64,000 nucleotides of DNA, taken from assembly GCA_947359465.1 (NCBI GenBank), contig OX375877.1:68860698-68924697 (forward strand), given 5' to 3'. The position numbers were made by a program, and so were the translations under genes. Source of the DNA: Metellina segmentata (Eukaryota > Arthropoda > Arachnida > Araneae > Tetragnathidae). Below the pieces are notes generated by a model. That model searched no databases. It saw nothing but the letters and a program-made list of their open reading frames with translations, and was not told the DNA's origin. Of the stretch, positions 12,690 to 26,500 are shown one piece after another (the stretch's first letter is position 1; each line of letters opens with the position of its first letter).

Positions 12690-14302
12690 TATTCAGGCAA
12701 TGAGCGTCATTTTTGTCGAGCTAAATATAGGTATTGGAAATGTTTCTGTGCAGATGCGTATTCATGTGCGTAATCTGTACGTGAAGTAAGTTTACTTGGT
12801 TTTCGATTTAGATTTCGGCCACTTTGCCAAAAAATCACCAAGGAATAAATTCCAAATTGATGTATGATAATTGATTAGTCAACGCTAATTAAACTAAACT
12901 GCGAAATTTCCAATACGGTGATAAGATTTTGAAGTAACACCAATATGTATTATGTGAGAGGAATTTATGTACTATGGACATCATAAGTAAAATCTTCGCA
13001 GACCGTCGGGTTTGTTTGCTTACATTTAAAATCCCTCGCATTGATATTGGGTTTAAATGTTCGAATCGAATAATGCTATTAAAATTTGAGCTAAAATAAA
13101 ACATATTAACATCGAATGAATCAGTCATTTGAGAAACATCTCATCTCAATGGATCGGAATTCTATCAAGGTACACCTCACTGAGTTTGCCATGTCAATTT
13201 ACTGGTTAGGGCAAGCTACGTCCACTCGGCATAAAACATTACACCTCCAATATACAGGCACATGGAAACGAGATGTTAAAGTTGTGGTTCATTTGAGAAA
13301 CAACACATCTTCAGGAGATTAGCTGTTTTTCAAATGATATTCAGTTTGGAGATTCAGTTTAACATTCACGATGTCAAAAGCAACCAAGTTCAAATTTTAT
13401 TTATGTCACAAATGTTTCGCAAAGAAAGGCCTGAATAAAATATGCTCATTTTTGGTTGATTATTGTAGTGATGTTCTTGATGTAAATAAAGTTGTGCATC
13501 TTCATGTTTTTTTCTGATGATGTGGCAGGACTAAACAAAAACGATGTTGTAGTAAGGCTTTTCTTGCCTAAATAGATATTACTCTCCGCTCATGCAATGT
13601 ATGGTGAAAATTGCTTGTTTACATGTTTCCTATCACCCCTTACATTTTTGCCCAAGAGTTTCGAAACACCTGTACTATATAGTATTCAAACCAAATATTA
13701 TTTCAAATAAAAACTTTTTTACTTATAACCAATATTTCTAACCATTATTTTATGCCTAATAATTGCACCTTATGTCAGTCGCTTGAAAACCAACATATCT
13801 ACAAAGGCATTTTTATGCGTAAAATTGAGTAAAATAATTTTTTCTCCTTAAATGACTTCCAGACCCATACATGTATACATTAAAAAATTTAAGTATGGAT
13901 ACAACTTATAATAATGTAACAGGGAGGTTTTTAAAGTTTTCCGAAAGTATACTGTTATGGTAATGAGGTGTTACTCAAATGACTTATTCAAATGTAGATT
14001 TCCAATCAAAAACTGTTATAAGCAAATTAATAAAAAGGGTTTTATTCATTTTTATTGCCTATTAAATCAGTTGATAATAATAATGGGCGATCTACATGTT
14101 TATTTTTTCAGAAAGCTAATTGTAGATTGCGTGATTTTGTAGTAGGATGCGCTTTTTGTACTTATCCGTATTGAATAACCGGGAGTAAATTCCTCATTCT
14201 TTGTTTACTTGCACTGAATTCCATTCATACCTGTAAAATCTTAACTGACTTTTACGAATCTTTGTTTACACTGAATTCAGAACTGTCGTCTGTCTTACCT
14301 AG
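12690..14302. other. Intergenic or intronic DNA, nothing recognised
   Basis: Several short ORFs occur on both strands (for example 12889-13128 and 13957-14142), but none shows a conserved motif or plausible splice partner. It is an intron if the 3260 exon belongs to the gene that continues at 14303. Confidence 0.4.
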
Positions 14303-14590
14303 GTTCTCCAGTCACTTCTGTCGCACAGCCGGGGACCAAGCCACCTGCCACCAAATTGAAGTCCTCTCAGTTGAAGCTGCTGTGTTTCATCGTGTCGTCG
14401 ATGATGGCAGTGCAGGAGGGCAACTGCCACTTCTGCTCCTCGAACAACGGCCTCTATCCCAACGTCGCCAACTGCAAGTGCTACTTCAAGTGCGTGGACG
14501 GAGTGCCCTTGCAGAAGTGGTGCCCCCCTGGGCAGAAGTTCGACGTCATGTCCATGTCCTGTTCCTTTCCCTCCAAGACCGTGTGCGCAG
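14303..14590 (+). CDS. Exon with CBM14 chitin-binding domain
   Basis: The acceptor is TGTCTTACCTAG and the donor GCAG|GTAAAG; length is 288 nt, phase 1 at both ends. It encodes a linker ([15 protein letters not shown]), a hydrophobic run ([14 protein letters not shown]), then the domain: cysteines in HFC, NCKC, FKC, KWC, MSC and TVC with the aromatic and glycine spacing of peritrophin-A (GLYP, PPGQKFD). GC content is clearly higher than in the surrounding DNA. The hydrophobic run just before the first domain cysteine looks like a signal peptide core but has no ATG in front of it; the only ATGs (14401, 14404) lie inside it. Confidence 0.8.
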
Positions 14591-17500
14591 GTAAAGTGTG
14601 TCCAGGAATTACCAAACACATTCATAATTGAAGGGAAGAGTGGAAGAAGGGAGTTATGTGACAATTTCGTACTTTCGAGTTATTTGGCATCAAAGTCAAT
14701 CCTACTACATGAGTTGAAAGGAGTTTGAGATTGGTGTTGTTGTAAGTATCCGCTAAAATAAACGATGAATTGCTCTTGTTGTCAGCACAGGTTATACCTC
14801 ACCCCGAAGCAACTGCAAGCAAATGTCAAAAATTCTTACACTCACCCCTTCAATTTATCTTTGCTGAAAGCGTATTTACTACTAACTGCACGTCAGTCGA
14901 AATCCATGTTCGGATGCGTCGCACCAATGAACGACAAGAACAAGAACTATCAAACCTGTCGATCATTCCCGTTGATTCGTTGCTCATTGGTTCGACGGAT
15001 CGGGATGCGAAGAGCGGATTCTGACTGCTAAACAAGTGGTATTTTTTTTTAATTAACATCACACTGGAGCAACACAACGTACTATTGGTGACCGGTCCGG
15101 TATCAACCCCCGAGGCCAACACCACGTAGACAAACAAGTGAAAATGAGCTTTAATGGTCAGCTATTCAGCTTCCGTGGAGAAGGCGGAAGAGCATATGGA
15201 AATCTGTTACAACAAGGAGCTTAACCCTTGAAATGTCGCTACTTTCCAAGTAGTGTAGCCCCGCCCTCGTTGCTTTTACCTCACAACAGACATAACTAAA
15301 TATTCATGTCGCGCGATTGGTTGAAAAAATTATAGAAAGGAATCTGTCAGAGTAAAAAGCTCAAAATTGGTAGAAGTCATAAAGGAGAGACCGCAGGTTC
15401 CAGAACGGATATATGCGTGCGACCATCTCAAGATGTGGCCTGGATACAGGGGAAGTCCATTCGTACAAAATTGGTTTCGTTTCCAGAGGTCATACTGAAA
15501 ATCACTTGGCTATCGCCATTGGTTATTTGTTTCACCAACTCGTAATCATTGCCATTTCTTCCGACATCGAACGGTAAACTTGGAATCAGAAATCGCACTA
15601 GAGTTGTAAAACTATGCCATTATTGAATTCTCGTTCAAAATAAGCCTTTCTCAATCGCTATCATCCAAAAGCCAAGTGAAAGGTTCTATAAATAAGTAAA
15701 TAATAATCAAAGAGAAACAAGAATCCGAGTTCAAATCAAACTACCGACATGAAATTGCATTCTGCGATCAATCGAATGCGTGACAATTTGAATTTTGTTC
15801 CAAGCAATAAACGATGAAGTAAAACAATTTCCGATACGGAACCGTCTCGGAGAAATCTGGAATCGGAATTGACGTATTGAATCGAAATCTAATTTTCCCT
15901 ATCTTGAAACAGATATTGAGAGAAAAGGGGAATCGAGATCTAGTGAAATATAATTTTCCCCCGGTCAGCTTTGAGAAGGCTGTGATGAAAGCTGAATGAG
16001 CTGCTTGTTTATTCGGGTTTTCATCGGAAAAAAATTAAGGAAAGTTTATCCACCTCTACTCAATATCAAGAGGACAGAATTATTTGTTTCAACATTTAAG
16101 TTTAAATATTGTGCTGGCAATATTATAAAATACAAATAATCTGTAGATTATATAAATATTTGTTGTTATTTTCTATTCAAGTAAGCAGACTCATGCATAT
16201 CATCTGCGCAACATATTTTATTTTAATCCATTTATGACCCGGTGCACACATCCGGTTTTTCAACGTGCGGCGCCTCTGCCGCAACGCAAGTGCGGCCTGA
16301 GATACATTAGATCCAATCGAGTAGTGCACACATGCCTCCGGTGCCGCTGCGGCTACGCCCGTCCTACTTGCGTGCAATTTGTACCACAGTTCCAGACGGC
16401 ACCGCACCTCGCCGCACACGCTTCTCCAGTCTGAAGTACCTTGTTTTAATAAATAAATAGAATATAAGTAATAATTAATGAATGGTTGTATCCAGTAACG
16501 TCTATTTTGTTTCAAAATATACTTTTTTACACCAAGTAAGCGAAATAAACACGTTTTCTTCGATAGAATATTTAGTGCAAATGGCGCGAAATGAGTACAT
16601 TTCACGGTTATGTGTGCATAATTGGGTTTCGGTGCCGCAGCGTCACCGCACGTTGATAACCGGATGTGTGCACCGGGCCTATCATGAATATAGCTTCCAT
16701 ATTTACATAAATGGATTTCATACCTCTAAATGAAATATAATTATAAAAAATAACGGAATTTCGTTTACTTTTTGTAACGAACAGGTGATTACGAACACAG
16801 ATAAGTAATAAGAACAGTTATTCTTGTGTTCGGGTTGCTACTGTTCTAGTAGACGAACATTGATGTATGACAGTGCATGTGTTCTGATACGATCAAGAAC
16901 ATGTAATCTTGGTACGGTTCGGAATTAAGAACATGAATAAGGTTAGATTCGTTGTAGACTGGAGAGGAGGAAGACGTGTTTTTTCATCGGACGGTTGCAG
17001 CGTGCATATCTTAAACTTTGTATTATATTGTAAAATAAATAAGCGTATTCAATTAAGGTATGCAGTGTCCCTCTGTTCTTGGCCACTGCCACACACGTTG
17101 TCTATCAAATTAAGACGTCACTCTGTCACTTTCGCTGGTGTTAATTCTTATTTACTACAAAATGTATAGCGAAAGCACACTACAGTCATAGTGTGTTAGA
17201 TTCTGAACGTTTACTTCAATTTCATCCCATCCTCTTTTCAAAAGCAATTCAATGTTTTCTGAAGCTAAAAACATATTTCCGCTTAAATTGTCAACAAAAA
17301 TGTAGAGCCAAAATATTTTTCTCAGAGCTTGACGCGACAGAATACAAATTTCTGGAACTAAAGTTCTTTTGACTATATCTCAATTGTTCAAGGCAGTGAA
17401 TTTTCTATATTTTGTCCCTGGGAAAGTATTGAGAACATTCCAGAGCCTCTTGTGGAAACGAATGTTAAATGAACTATAGTGGAATGTTATACAATGTTCT

Positions 17501-20500
17501 TTAGCTGTGTTTCCGTAAATTGCTTTGCCTAATCAGTCTCTGATGCTGCGATCTTAGTAAAATAAAATTTTATTAGCCTAAATCTAATGATCCAAAAACA
17601 AAATGTGTATTGTTTGAATGTGTACTATGTAGATCCAATCACATCCCAAACTCTAGTGAATCAGTCCATTAAAGCAACGATTATTCCCATTTTATAATAA
17701 TTTTAAATATTTATGAGACATTTTAAGATATCCCATCCACATTAAACTTAATTCTTCGGTTTTTGTTATTTCATGAGAAGGCTTTTCAGAGTGAATAAAA
17801 TCACCGGATGAAGAGAATTTTACTTCGGGTTACCCTATACGGAATGCTTACAGGAATGCGTTTTATCACAAAAGCACTAGCGTCATCCAACATTTAGCTT
17901 TATAAATAAATCTTCTCTCGTAAGCAAATATCTTAACCAAGAAGTTATTTTAGTTATAAGCAAATGGGGTGGGACAGTTATAGTATTAAGAATACTTAAC
18001 ATTTGTATGTTATAAGCTTCAAGCATCATCACAAATACCTGGCAATTAAAAGCTTTTTATTCTGTTATAAATGAACGAGTTAATACACATTTCGAATTAA
18101 AATGTGCTGAAAAAATCGAATTCAATTTATCAAACATTCTTTGAATAAGTATCATTTGATAATTTACTAAAATGATCAACATATAAGACATTTTTAGACT
18201 TCAATTTTGTTCTTTGCCCTTGTGTAATTCCTTTAAAAAATAATTATTGTTCTTCGTTTCAGGAAGTCTTCTTCACATGTTACCAGCAATGATGCCGAAT
18301 TATCAAAACCAAGGTACATAGGAACAATTTTTTCAAAATGTTGGCTTTTCCGCGTACCATTATCTATATTTTTTCCCAAAAAAACGATTATTTCAGTGCC
18401 TCGAATTAGTGCAAAATGGAATGAAGTATAATTAAGAAGTCACGCTTCATGCACTGCGAAAAATGCAGTGTTTCGTTGTATCGATTGACTCCACTTGTAA
18501 AATGCATTTTTTTACTTACTGAGCGCGATAAAAAAAAATGACATTTCGGTTCCAAATGATCCGAAATCAACACCTCGTTTTCCACACATTCGCTGATAAA
18601 CATGCGTGAACTAGGGATACAACATCGACAACAAAACATCGATGTTCAATATTAAAACATCGATGCTCAATATTAAAACATCGATGTTCAATATTAAAAC
18701 ATCGATGTTCAATATTAAAACATCGATGTTCAATATTAAAACATCGATATTCAATATTAAAACATCGATGTTCAATATTAGAACACCGATGTTAAAAATA
18801 CATAGGCCTAAAACCATCGATGTGTTTAAACTTTTTTTCTCCATTGTTTAAAACTTGCGATTGGTTAAAAAATAAAACATCGACAGCGTAAAAACATCGA
18901 CAGTGTAAAACATCGATGTTAAGCTAACATCGGCTCCAATGAATCGATGTTTTTTTTTATAAAACATTGATGTTTTGAAAACAACGACATCAACGTCGGA
19001 TCCCTATTGTCTCGTTGCTAAGGACACCGTTCCCACTTTTATCCTCGTCCTTTTCAGACCCTTCACCCTTGGCCACTTTGGTCTAAAATTATGTTCAATT
19101 TACTGATTATAATTTACTTGGTTATTTTTTAATTTTTAAAATGGTACTTATTTTATTTCAAAATAAAGCATCGACTACGTAAAAACATCGACAAGTATAA
19201 ACATCGATGTTAAAAAAACCTCGGCTCCAATACATCGATGGAAAAAAAACATCGGCTCCAATACATCGATGGAAAAAAAACATCGGCTCCAATACATCGA
19301 TGGTAAATACATCGATGTTATTTACAAAACATCGATGTCTTGAAAACATCGACATCGATGTCGTATCCCTAGCACAAACCTGTTTGTTGCAAGTTCTCTG
19401 TTCACCCAGTATGTGACGCCTTATGATAAAAAAGCAAAACTCACAATTTAAGAGGACGGCAGACTAAAAATCAATAAACTCGATCGAAAAATATGTATTT
19501 TTAAATATCTTTTATTTAAAAATTAATTCGTGTCATTCTATAGATATTTTAAGAATTTTTCAGTTACTATCATTTTTGACATTGACAACAAAATATAGCA
19601 TATCATAGATAAGTAGGGTAGGTCTACTACAAAAACGCAGTTTTCTCCGATTGAGTTTTTTTTTGACATTCTTCGGATTTTGATCTGTCCCTGTAAATTA
19701 GTTTTTCTTGAATTTATCAAGTACATTTTTGTACAATTCTTGTAATCTGTTGAATGTGTAAATGAGAAATTCATTGCTCTTCCTAGTTTTTAGATTTTGG
19801 TTTTAAATGTTTCTCAACCGTTGCTTTTATACAAAATGTTAAGTATTTAAATACAAAATATGTTTTAGCTTTACTCTTACCAACCGGAAGTAAATTTGAT
19901 TTATGTGTATAGAAACTATTATATGAATTAAAATAATGACAATACATGGAAAAAATTAATGGGCATGAGACCTATAATTTTTTACTAATTGATCAAACAT
20001 TTTGACCATGTACAATGCAAACAACTTCTGCACAATTTAATATTTTTGAGCTAAACTTATATATAAATTGTTCAGTGGGAAACCACAGTCCGTACAAATT
20101 ATAAAAGTCAGACTATGACTTCTTCAAAAGCTCGATTTGAAAGGCTACCGTCACCTGAATAACGGAATTATTATAGCTTCCGTTTTTGGGAACTCCATAA
20201 AATAATTCAGGGGGGTGAGTTTGACCCCGGTACCCCCTATTTAAAATGCGTACTCATTAACAAGGTATACATTCCATTGAAATTTACTTACACTCAAGAA
20301 ACTACGTACAAAATCCAAAATTCTATGGTTTTTTCAACTAAGTTGAACAAATGGAATGGTGTTAATTTTAGAAAAAGAAAATTGAGAACAAATACCCTTG
20401 ATAACGATACCTTGAAGGAAAGAACGAATGGGAGGGTAGTATAGGGATAAATGAGAACATTCCATTTGGAACGAAAGCGATTTGAATCGATTACCTGTAT

Positions 20501-23500
20501 CTTTTCCATTAACCCACTTGTTCTTACCTTAGAACCTTGTCAGAGAAAAGAAGGCCAACACACTCCTGCTTATGCAAATCAATTGTCTCCATTTGTAAAA
20601 TTCAGTTGTTGGTGTTTATGATTGAATAGATATGTTTACTCTTTCTAGTGAAACGAGGCAACTATAACTTGTCTACATATTTTATTTATCCTTCATTATA
20701 TTCCACGTGATATCTTTCTAATGTAACGGAGTACGTGATTTATTAAATTGTTTATGAAAAATGACACAAATTAAATCGACCTTTTCTAACGATGATGTGG
20801 CCTCCCATTTTTAAAATTCGGTTGATGTTTATTGAAAAGATGTCTTGACACACTTTCCAGTGTAACACGGCAACTACAACTTAAATGCATTCGTACGAAT
20901 TGTGCTTAGAGACCCAGTGACGTCTAGAACTTTATCCTTGAGGGGACTGGAGATGAAAACTACCCAAGTTGTAAAAAGTTTTTAGTATTTTTTTAACTAT
21001 GCCAGCATTTTCAGCCTTTTCATGGTAGAAAAATTTTGACCACTTTGAAAACTTAACATACACTGAATTTTCTGTACAACTCTGAACAGTCTGTGACGAC
21101 CAAAGTGTAAACTAAAACCTCCTTCGTCAGCCGACGTGTGAACCAAAACCTCTTTCGTCAGGCAAAGTGTGAATTGAAATTTTTTTGCACCCTGCATTTG
21201 CGCATGCGCGAACTCTTTCGACTCCCACACTTTGTGCGGATTTTACATAATGTTCCATAATGTTCCTGTTCTTGTGCTGTCTGCTGCAGTTTCGTAAAAA
21301 TTTACCTGTAGTAAATGTTGATTAAAGTGTTTTAAGGTTATTTGTAATGTTATATATTGGTACCGACAAAAAGTTCACAGTCGTCACTCGATCGTGTTAT
21401 AAACACCCAACCTTCTGAACTGAAGTCCGACAAGGTCCAAACGTCTAATAAAAAAACGAGTACATGTCATTGACGAATCTGATAAAGCTGCTTTGAAAAA
21501 CAATATTGGTAAAAAACTTCAGAACTGTGAACAAGAATGTGGCAGCTCTTTTTATAATCGTATCGATGAACAAATGTATATGAGGGATCCTTAGAGCAAA
21601 CAAACAAAAAGGAAAGTGAAAATTTTACTTTCGAAACTCAAATTGCCATGCTAATTATCAAAACTAGTAACTCCTTTGTTAAAGTATAGCAATTACGAGT
21701 TATGGTAATTAGTATGAAGAAATTCTTTCGCATTATACACATTAGGGTTGTCTGAAAACGTTAAATTATCGCTTTTTGTGATATTTGACGCTTAATCTAA
21801 TTGGCGTGGACAACATAACTCATTTTTCAATTCGGAATTCGTAGCACTTATCGAATCACATAAATTGTTTTTTGACTAATTTATAAAATTGTTTTACATC
21901 TATATATATATTTCTCTTACGTGGCACGCAAAAAAGACATTATTTGTTACCGCGTTTTGGCAACATTGTGCGATTGTTTGTTTACTAGGAGCCTCGCGAG
22001 TCATTTGAATCTATAGCGTTATCGGATGAAATTTTATTGAAAAAAAAATGAATTTTATACGAGCTGTTGAGGTTCGTAATAGAAATCTAAGAAAGCGGAG
22101 GATCTTTTCAGGGCTATTTAAAAAACGGTCCTTCTCAAGGCTAACAATTATAGTACAACAAGACGCGTGCACTACAACTTTCGACAACAAACTCAGTCAA
22201 AAAGTGTATGGGTGGCTCGAGTACTGGGGAAATGTACACACAAACAACATGCTGGGTATTCAATTTCCAAAGCAGCGCTCACATTGCAAGTAAAAATTTG
22301 CTCAAAGTTTTCATCTAAATTCTGATTCCAGAGGTACTGTATATATCTTTTATGTAATACAACAAATTTAGATTTGAAAAATATTTTTTTGGAATATATT
22401 TTGTAATCAATCCCCTCTGCTAGGACACGTGTCTTCATTGATGCGAGCGAAGCGAGCATAGGTTCGCGCAGCGAACCAATGAGAATTGCGAAGCAATCCT
22501 CCGGGGGTTGGCGAGCGTTAGCGAGCAGGGGGCGGGCCCCCTAGTTAAATGTATTTTGGTAATGCTTATGCGAGACATTTTCTATCTCTACTATTATAAA
22601 AAGAAGTGTCTGTGCGTGTGTTTACGCAGTGTCCTGACGAATCTATGGTACCTACAATACTGAAATTTGGCACACAGGTAGTCCAAATGTTTTGCGATTT
22701 TTGTGTCACGCACGAATTTTGAAATTTAATCTAGAACATATTTTAAATGAACTTGTTAGTTTTTTTCATCAGTCTTTCTTCTCTTCCGGAATGTGACGTT
22801 AGTAAGAAGAAGCCAGCCGATTTTGCTATTTTCGACCTCTGACGTCGCAAGCATTTTCCCCCAGAATTGCCTTTGTAACCACCCCCAAGTTTTCCGATTC
22901 TAGCGTGTTTTGGTCCACGTTGATGATAAAATCCATCTCGAGACTATCACGGCGTTTTGTTTACGAAGCAAACCAAATGGGAATATATAGCAATCACCGG
23001 GGGTTGGCAAGCGTCAGGGTGCAGTGATCACACTTGACCCCACGAAAAGAACTGTCACGGACACCGCCGTGCTGGCCACTCTGTGGCTAGTGCTCAATAT
23101 AGATGGATTTTTTTTGTGATAGAACGTGGTTTCTGTACGTATTCCGTATAGGGTAACTGGAAATAAAATCTTCATATTTCGGTGTGGTTTGTTTATACTG
23201 AAAATCCTACCCATAAAATAAAACATGCCGATTTAACCAAATTTAGGTTAAAGGCTTATTTTTTATTATGTTGGAAATCTCGAGTAATTATGGAATTATT
23301 TCAACTACTTTGTAAGATCGGTAAAATCAATGACGTTAAATGTTATTTTGATTTTATGTAACGCTTTTTGTATCACTTATAAATGATGAATTACAGGAGG
23401 AAATAATATGATACAGCAAATGCCACAACAACAGCAAATGCAACAAGGTAAAGTTTTGTTTTGCTTATATTTATATCAAAATATAATTTCCTGTATTTTC

Positions 23501-26500
23501 TTCAGTTTGATCTCGTCATCATAAAAGAATCAGTAATATCTTGACGAAAAATCTCGTCATTAAAGAGTTAGTCAGATCTTGGTGGACGAGATATTTCGTC
23601 GAAACCACTGAGAGATTTAAGTTAAACTTAACCACCACTTAGTAGGCATATTTCTGTAGGATACCAATATATTCTAATGCTGAATTCTAATTTCGTTCGT
23701 TTGATGCAATTTATCAAGCAGACTACACGAAGTGATAACATTGTATACACTTTGCACCAGCATACGCCCCAGTACCCAATCCAATTAAGTTGTTGTTGCT
23801 GTTCGCGCGTCCATGGACAATCAATATTGTAGTGGGGTAGCGGTCTAGATTCCATCAAAAGCATTGGTCACAGCCTCTGCCAATGTTGGTGCATCCCAGC
23901 TGTAGAGGATCTCCCGTAATGAGTCCCTGAGTGGAACCATTCCAATCTTCAAAAGATTCACCGCAACAGTTGGGCATTCCCAGATGCCAATCCAATTTGG
24001 TATAGCACCAGTTTGGTTAGCTGTTCAAGATATGCATGCCAATGTTGATAGAGGTTCATAGAGACAGCGCTGTGAACTTGTAACACACCCTCACAACCGG
24101 TAGTATCTGGCACCACCTGGGTAGGCGAAAGTACACTCCTCCAGGTGACGCAATCGAGTGAAAAGAAGGGGTACTTGGAGAACAAGGAAGCTGTAGGCTT
24201 GGAGAGATCTTATCGAGATCTGGCGTTAAATATATCTGGTACACTGATATTAAGAAAGTATTTTGGTAGTACGAAAGCTGGACGCAAAGAGAGGTCTCGA
24301 GGAGAACTGGCATTAAATATCTGTAAACTCTGGTATGATATGTAAATAAATATGTTCTGGGGTCCACCTATATGTTTGGTACTATTTATCAATAAAACAT
24401 GTTTCACTTGCGGGGTCTTGAAAAGTAATACCACTTTCAACGTGCTTAGTAATGACAAATCACGTGTGATGCTTCCAAACCTTTAATATTTCGAGAACGA
24501 ATTGAAGTGAAGCAAACAACAGTTTTTCAGTTATCACTTCTCACTTCTTAGATTTCGTTCAGTTCGCATTTTCCGCGAGTATATAACGTTTACTTATTTA
24601 TCTGCTTGTACTGTGTGCTTTGTGTTTTCTGTCGTTGTAATGTGTATGGGCTCTGATTATGTCAGTTTCACTGGTGACCCGGACGTGATTTGAACACACC
24701 TGATTATGTCAACTTCACACTAATCCTCTGGATTTTCTCGTTAATCGAAGGACCACGTCACAGACCACGGCAACACACATACCACCCAACAATCGGGTAA
24801 CTCATTGGCTCATGAATTTAACGTGTGCATACCCTACGTATACACAAGGGGAATTTCTCAGATGATAAGAAAACTCACGGACAGATTGGTTTCCGTTTCA
24901 AAATTGTTTCTTACATTGCTGTCGGTGGGGCCGAATCAGGGGGGCACACCTAGGAGTGACTGGTGAACTTCAGCCACCCTAAAAGCAATAAAAAAGTAAA
25001 TGTTGATCTATTATGATATTTGTTGTGGTGGTAAGAACAATATTTTAAAATATTCCATGGTACATTTTTCTGCTAGAAATTTTTATAAAGTACACTGCTG
25101 GCAACCCAAATTGCAACACCAAGAAAGACAAGAGATATCACAACAAAATTTATTTTGCAGATAACATGTTGACCAAGTATCAAATGATTAAATTTATAGA
25201 CTTCTGTGAAGTGTGGTCCCTGCCAAAATCAGTAGCCAGAGTAGCCGCCATTGTTGGAGATCACCGCTGCCACACGCCTCGGCATTGACTCAAAGATACT
25301 TTGGATGTGGTCTTGGGGTACAGCAGACCAACCAGCTTCCACACGTTGCAAAAGTTGATCTGGTATGGCAGCTGGGGATGTAATTTGGGTCAATCGTTGA
25401 GAAACCATGAACCACATGTTCTCTATCGGCGAAAGATCCAGAGAGCGCGCTGGCCAGGGAAGCAATTCAATCTGGCGATTGACGAAGAACCCTTGGACAA
25501 TGCGTGCCATGTGTGGTCGCGCATTATCCTGTTGAAATATGGCTGTGGGCGAGCCCTGAAGGTAAGGAAGGACAACTGGCTCCAATACCTCGGAGATGTA
25601 GCGCTGGCTGTTTAAAGTACCGGTAATGCGTACTAGAGGAGTGCGAGAGTCATATCCAATACCGCCCCATACCATAGTACCCGGTGCAGAACCAATGTGG
25701 CGGTGCATAACGCAGCTGTTCAGCATCCTCTCTCCACGGTGTCTCCAGACTGTAATCCGACCATAGTGGTGTTGCAGACAGAAGCGTGACTCGTCGGTAA
25801 AGACAATTTCATTCCATTCTGCCGTCCACATCCTTCTTTCATCGCACCATTGACGTCTGTGGTTCTCCGTCAAGAGTAGACGAAGCAATGGACGTCTTGC
25901 GGACAGACCACTGTAAACGGCGTCGAATGGTACGCGCAGACACTAGATGATGCGTTACAGATTGAATGTGCACTGCTATGGTTCGTGATGTGGCAGAGCG
26001 ATCCGTCACTGCCATACGCACAATATGCCTGTCATCACGTGAAGTGGTGCACTGAGGTGGATGCGATCGAACACGTCGGTCCGTCGTACCCTCCTGCATC
26101 CAACGATCACATATCCGCATTACAGTTGTTTGGTTTCGTCCGAACACGACTAGCGATTTCCCTGAAAGATAATCCACAATCTCGGTAGGCCACTATCCTT
26201 CCTCTGTCGAACTCGGATACTTGATCAAAAGATGATCTCTGTTTTCTACAAGACATAATTGATCGTTTTTTTTTTAAACTACAAGAAAAACACAATTGCC
26301 GTACTTGAAATCGTCGAAATCTCCAAGCGCTTTGAAGTGGCGCCACATGCGAGCGTGATGTGCGTCTGCGCTGAAATTCTAATCATTTGCATATCTCACC
26401 TCCGCTAATGCATGTTGTAAATTTCATATTATTTGCATGCTAATTCAGGATGTTGCATTTACGGTGGCCAGCAGTGTAGTTCAACTGTGGTAGACGTTTC

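Noticed and set aside
14262..14664. 110- and 121-codon ORFs in other frames over the CBM14 exon
   Set aside because: Shadows of the GC-rich CBM14 coding frame.
16177..16605. 142-codon minus-strand ORF
   Set aside because: Covers the GC-rich arm of an inverted-repeat element, where long ORFs arise easily; no protein motif.
18611..18851. Two opposite 69-77 codon ORFs of MFNIKTS / LILNIDV repeats
   Set aside because: Generated by the 21-bp palindromic tandem repeat.
22048..22293. 81-codon plus-strand ORF
   Set aside because: No conserved motif; it lies beside Helitron-like repeat DNA.
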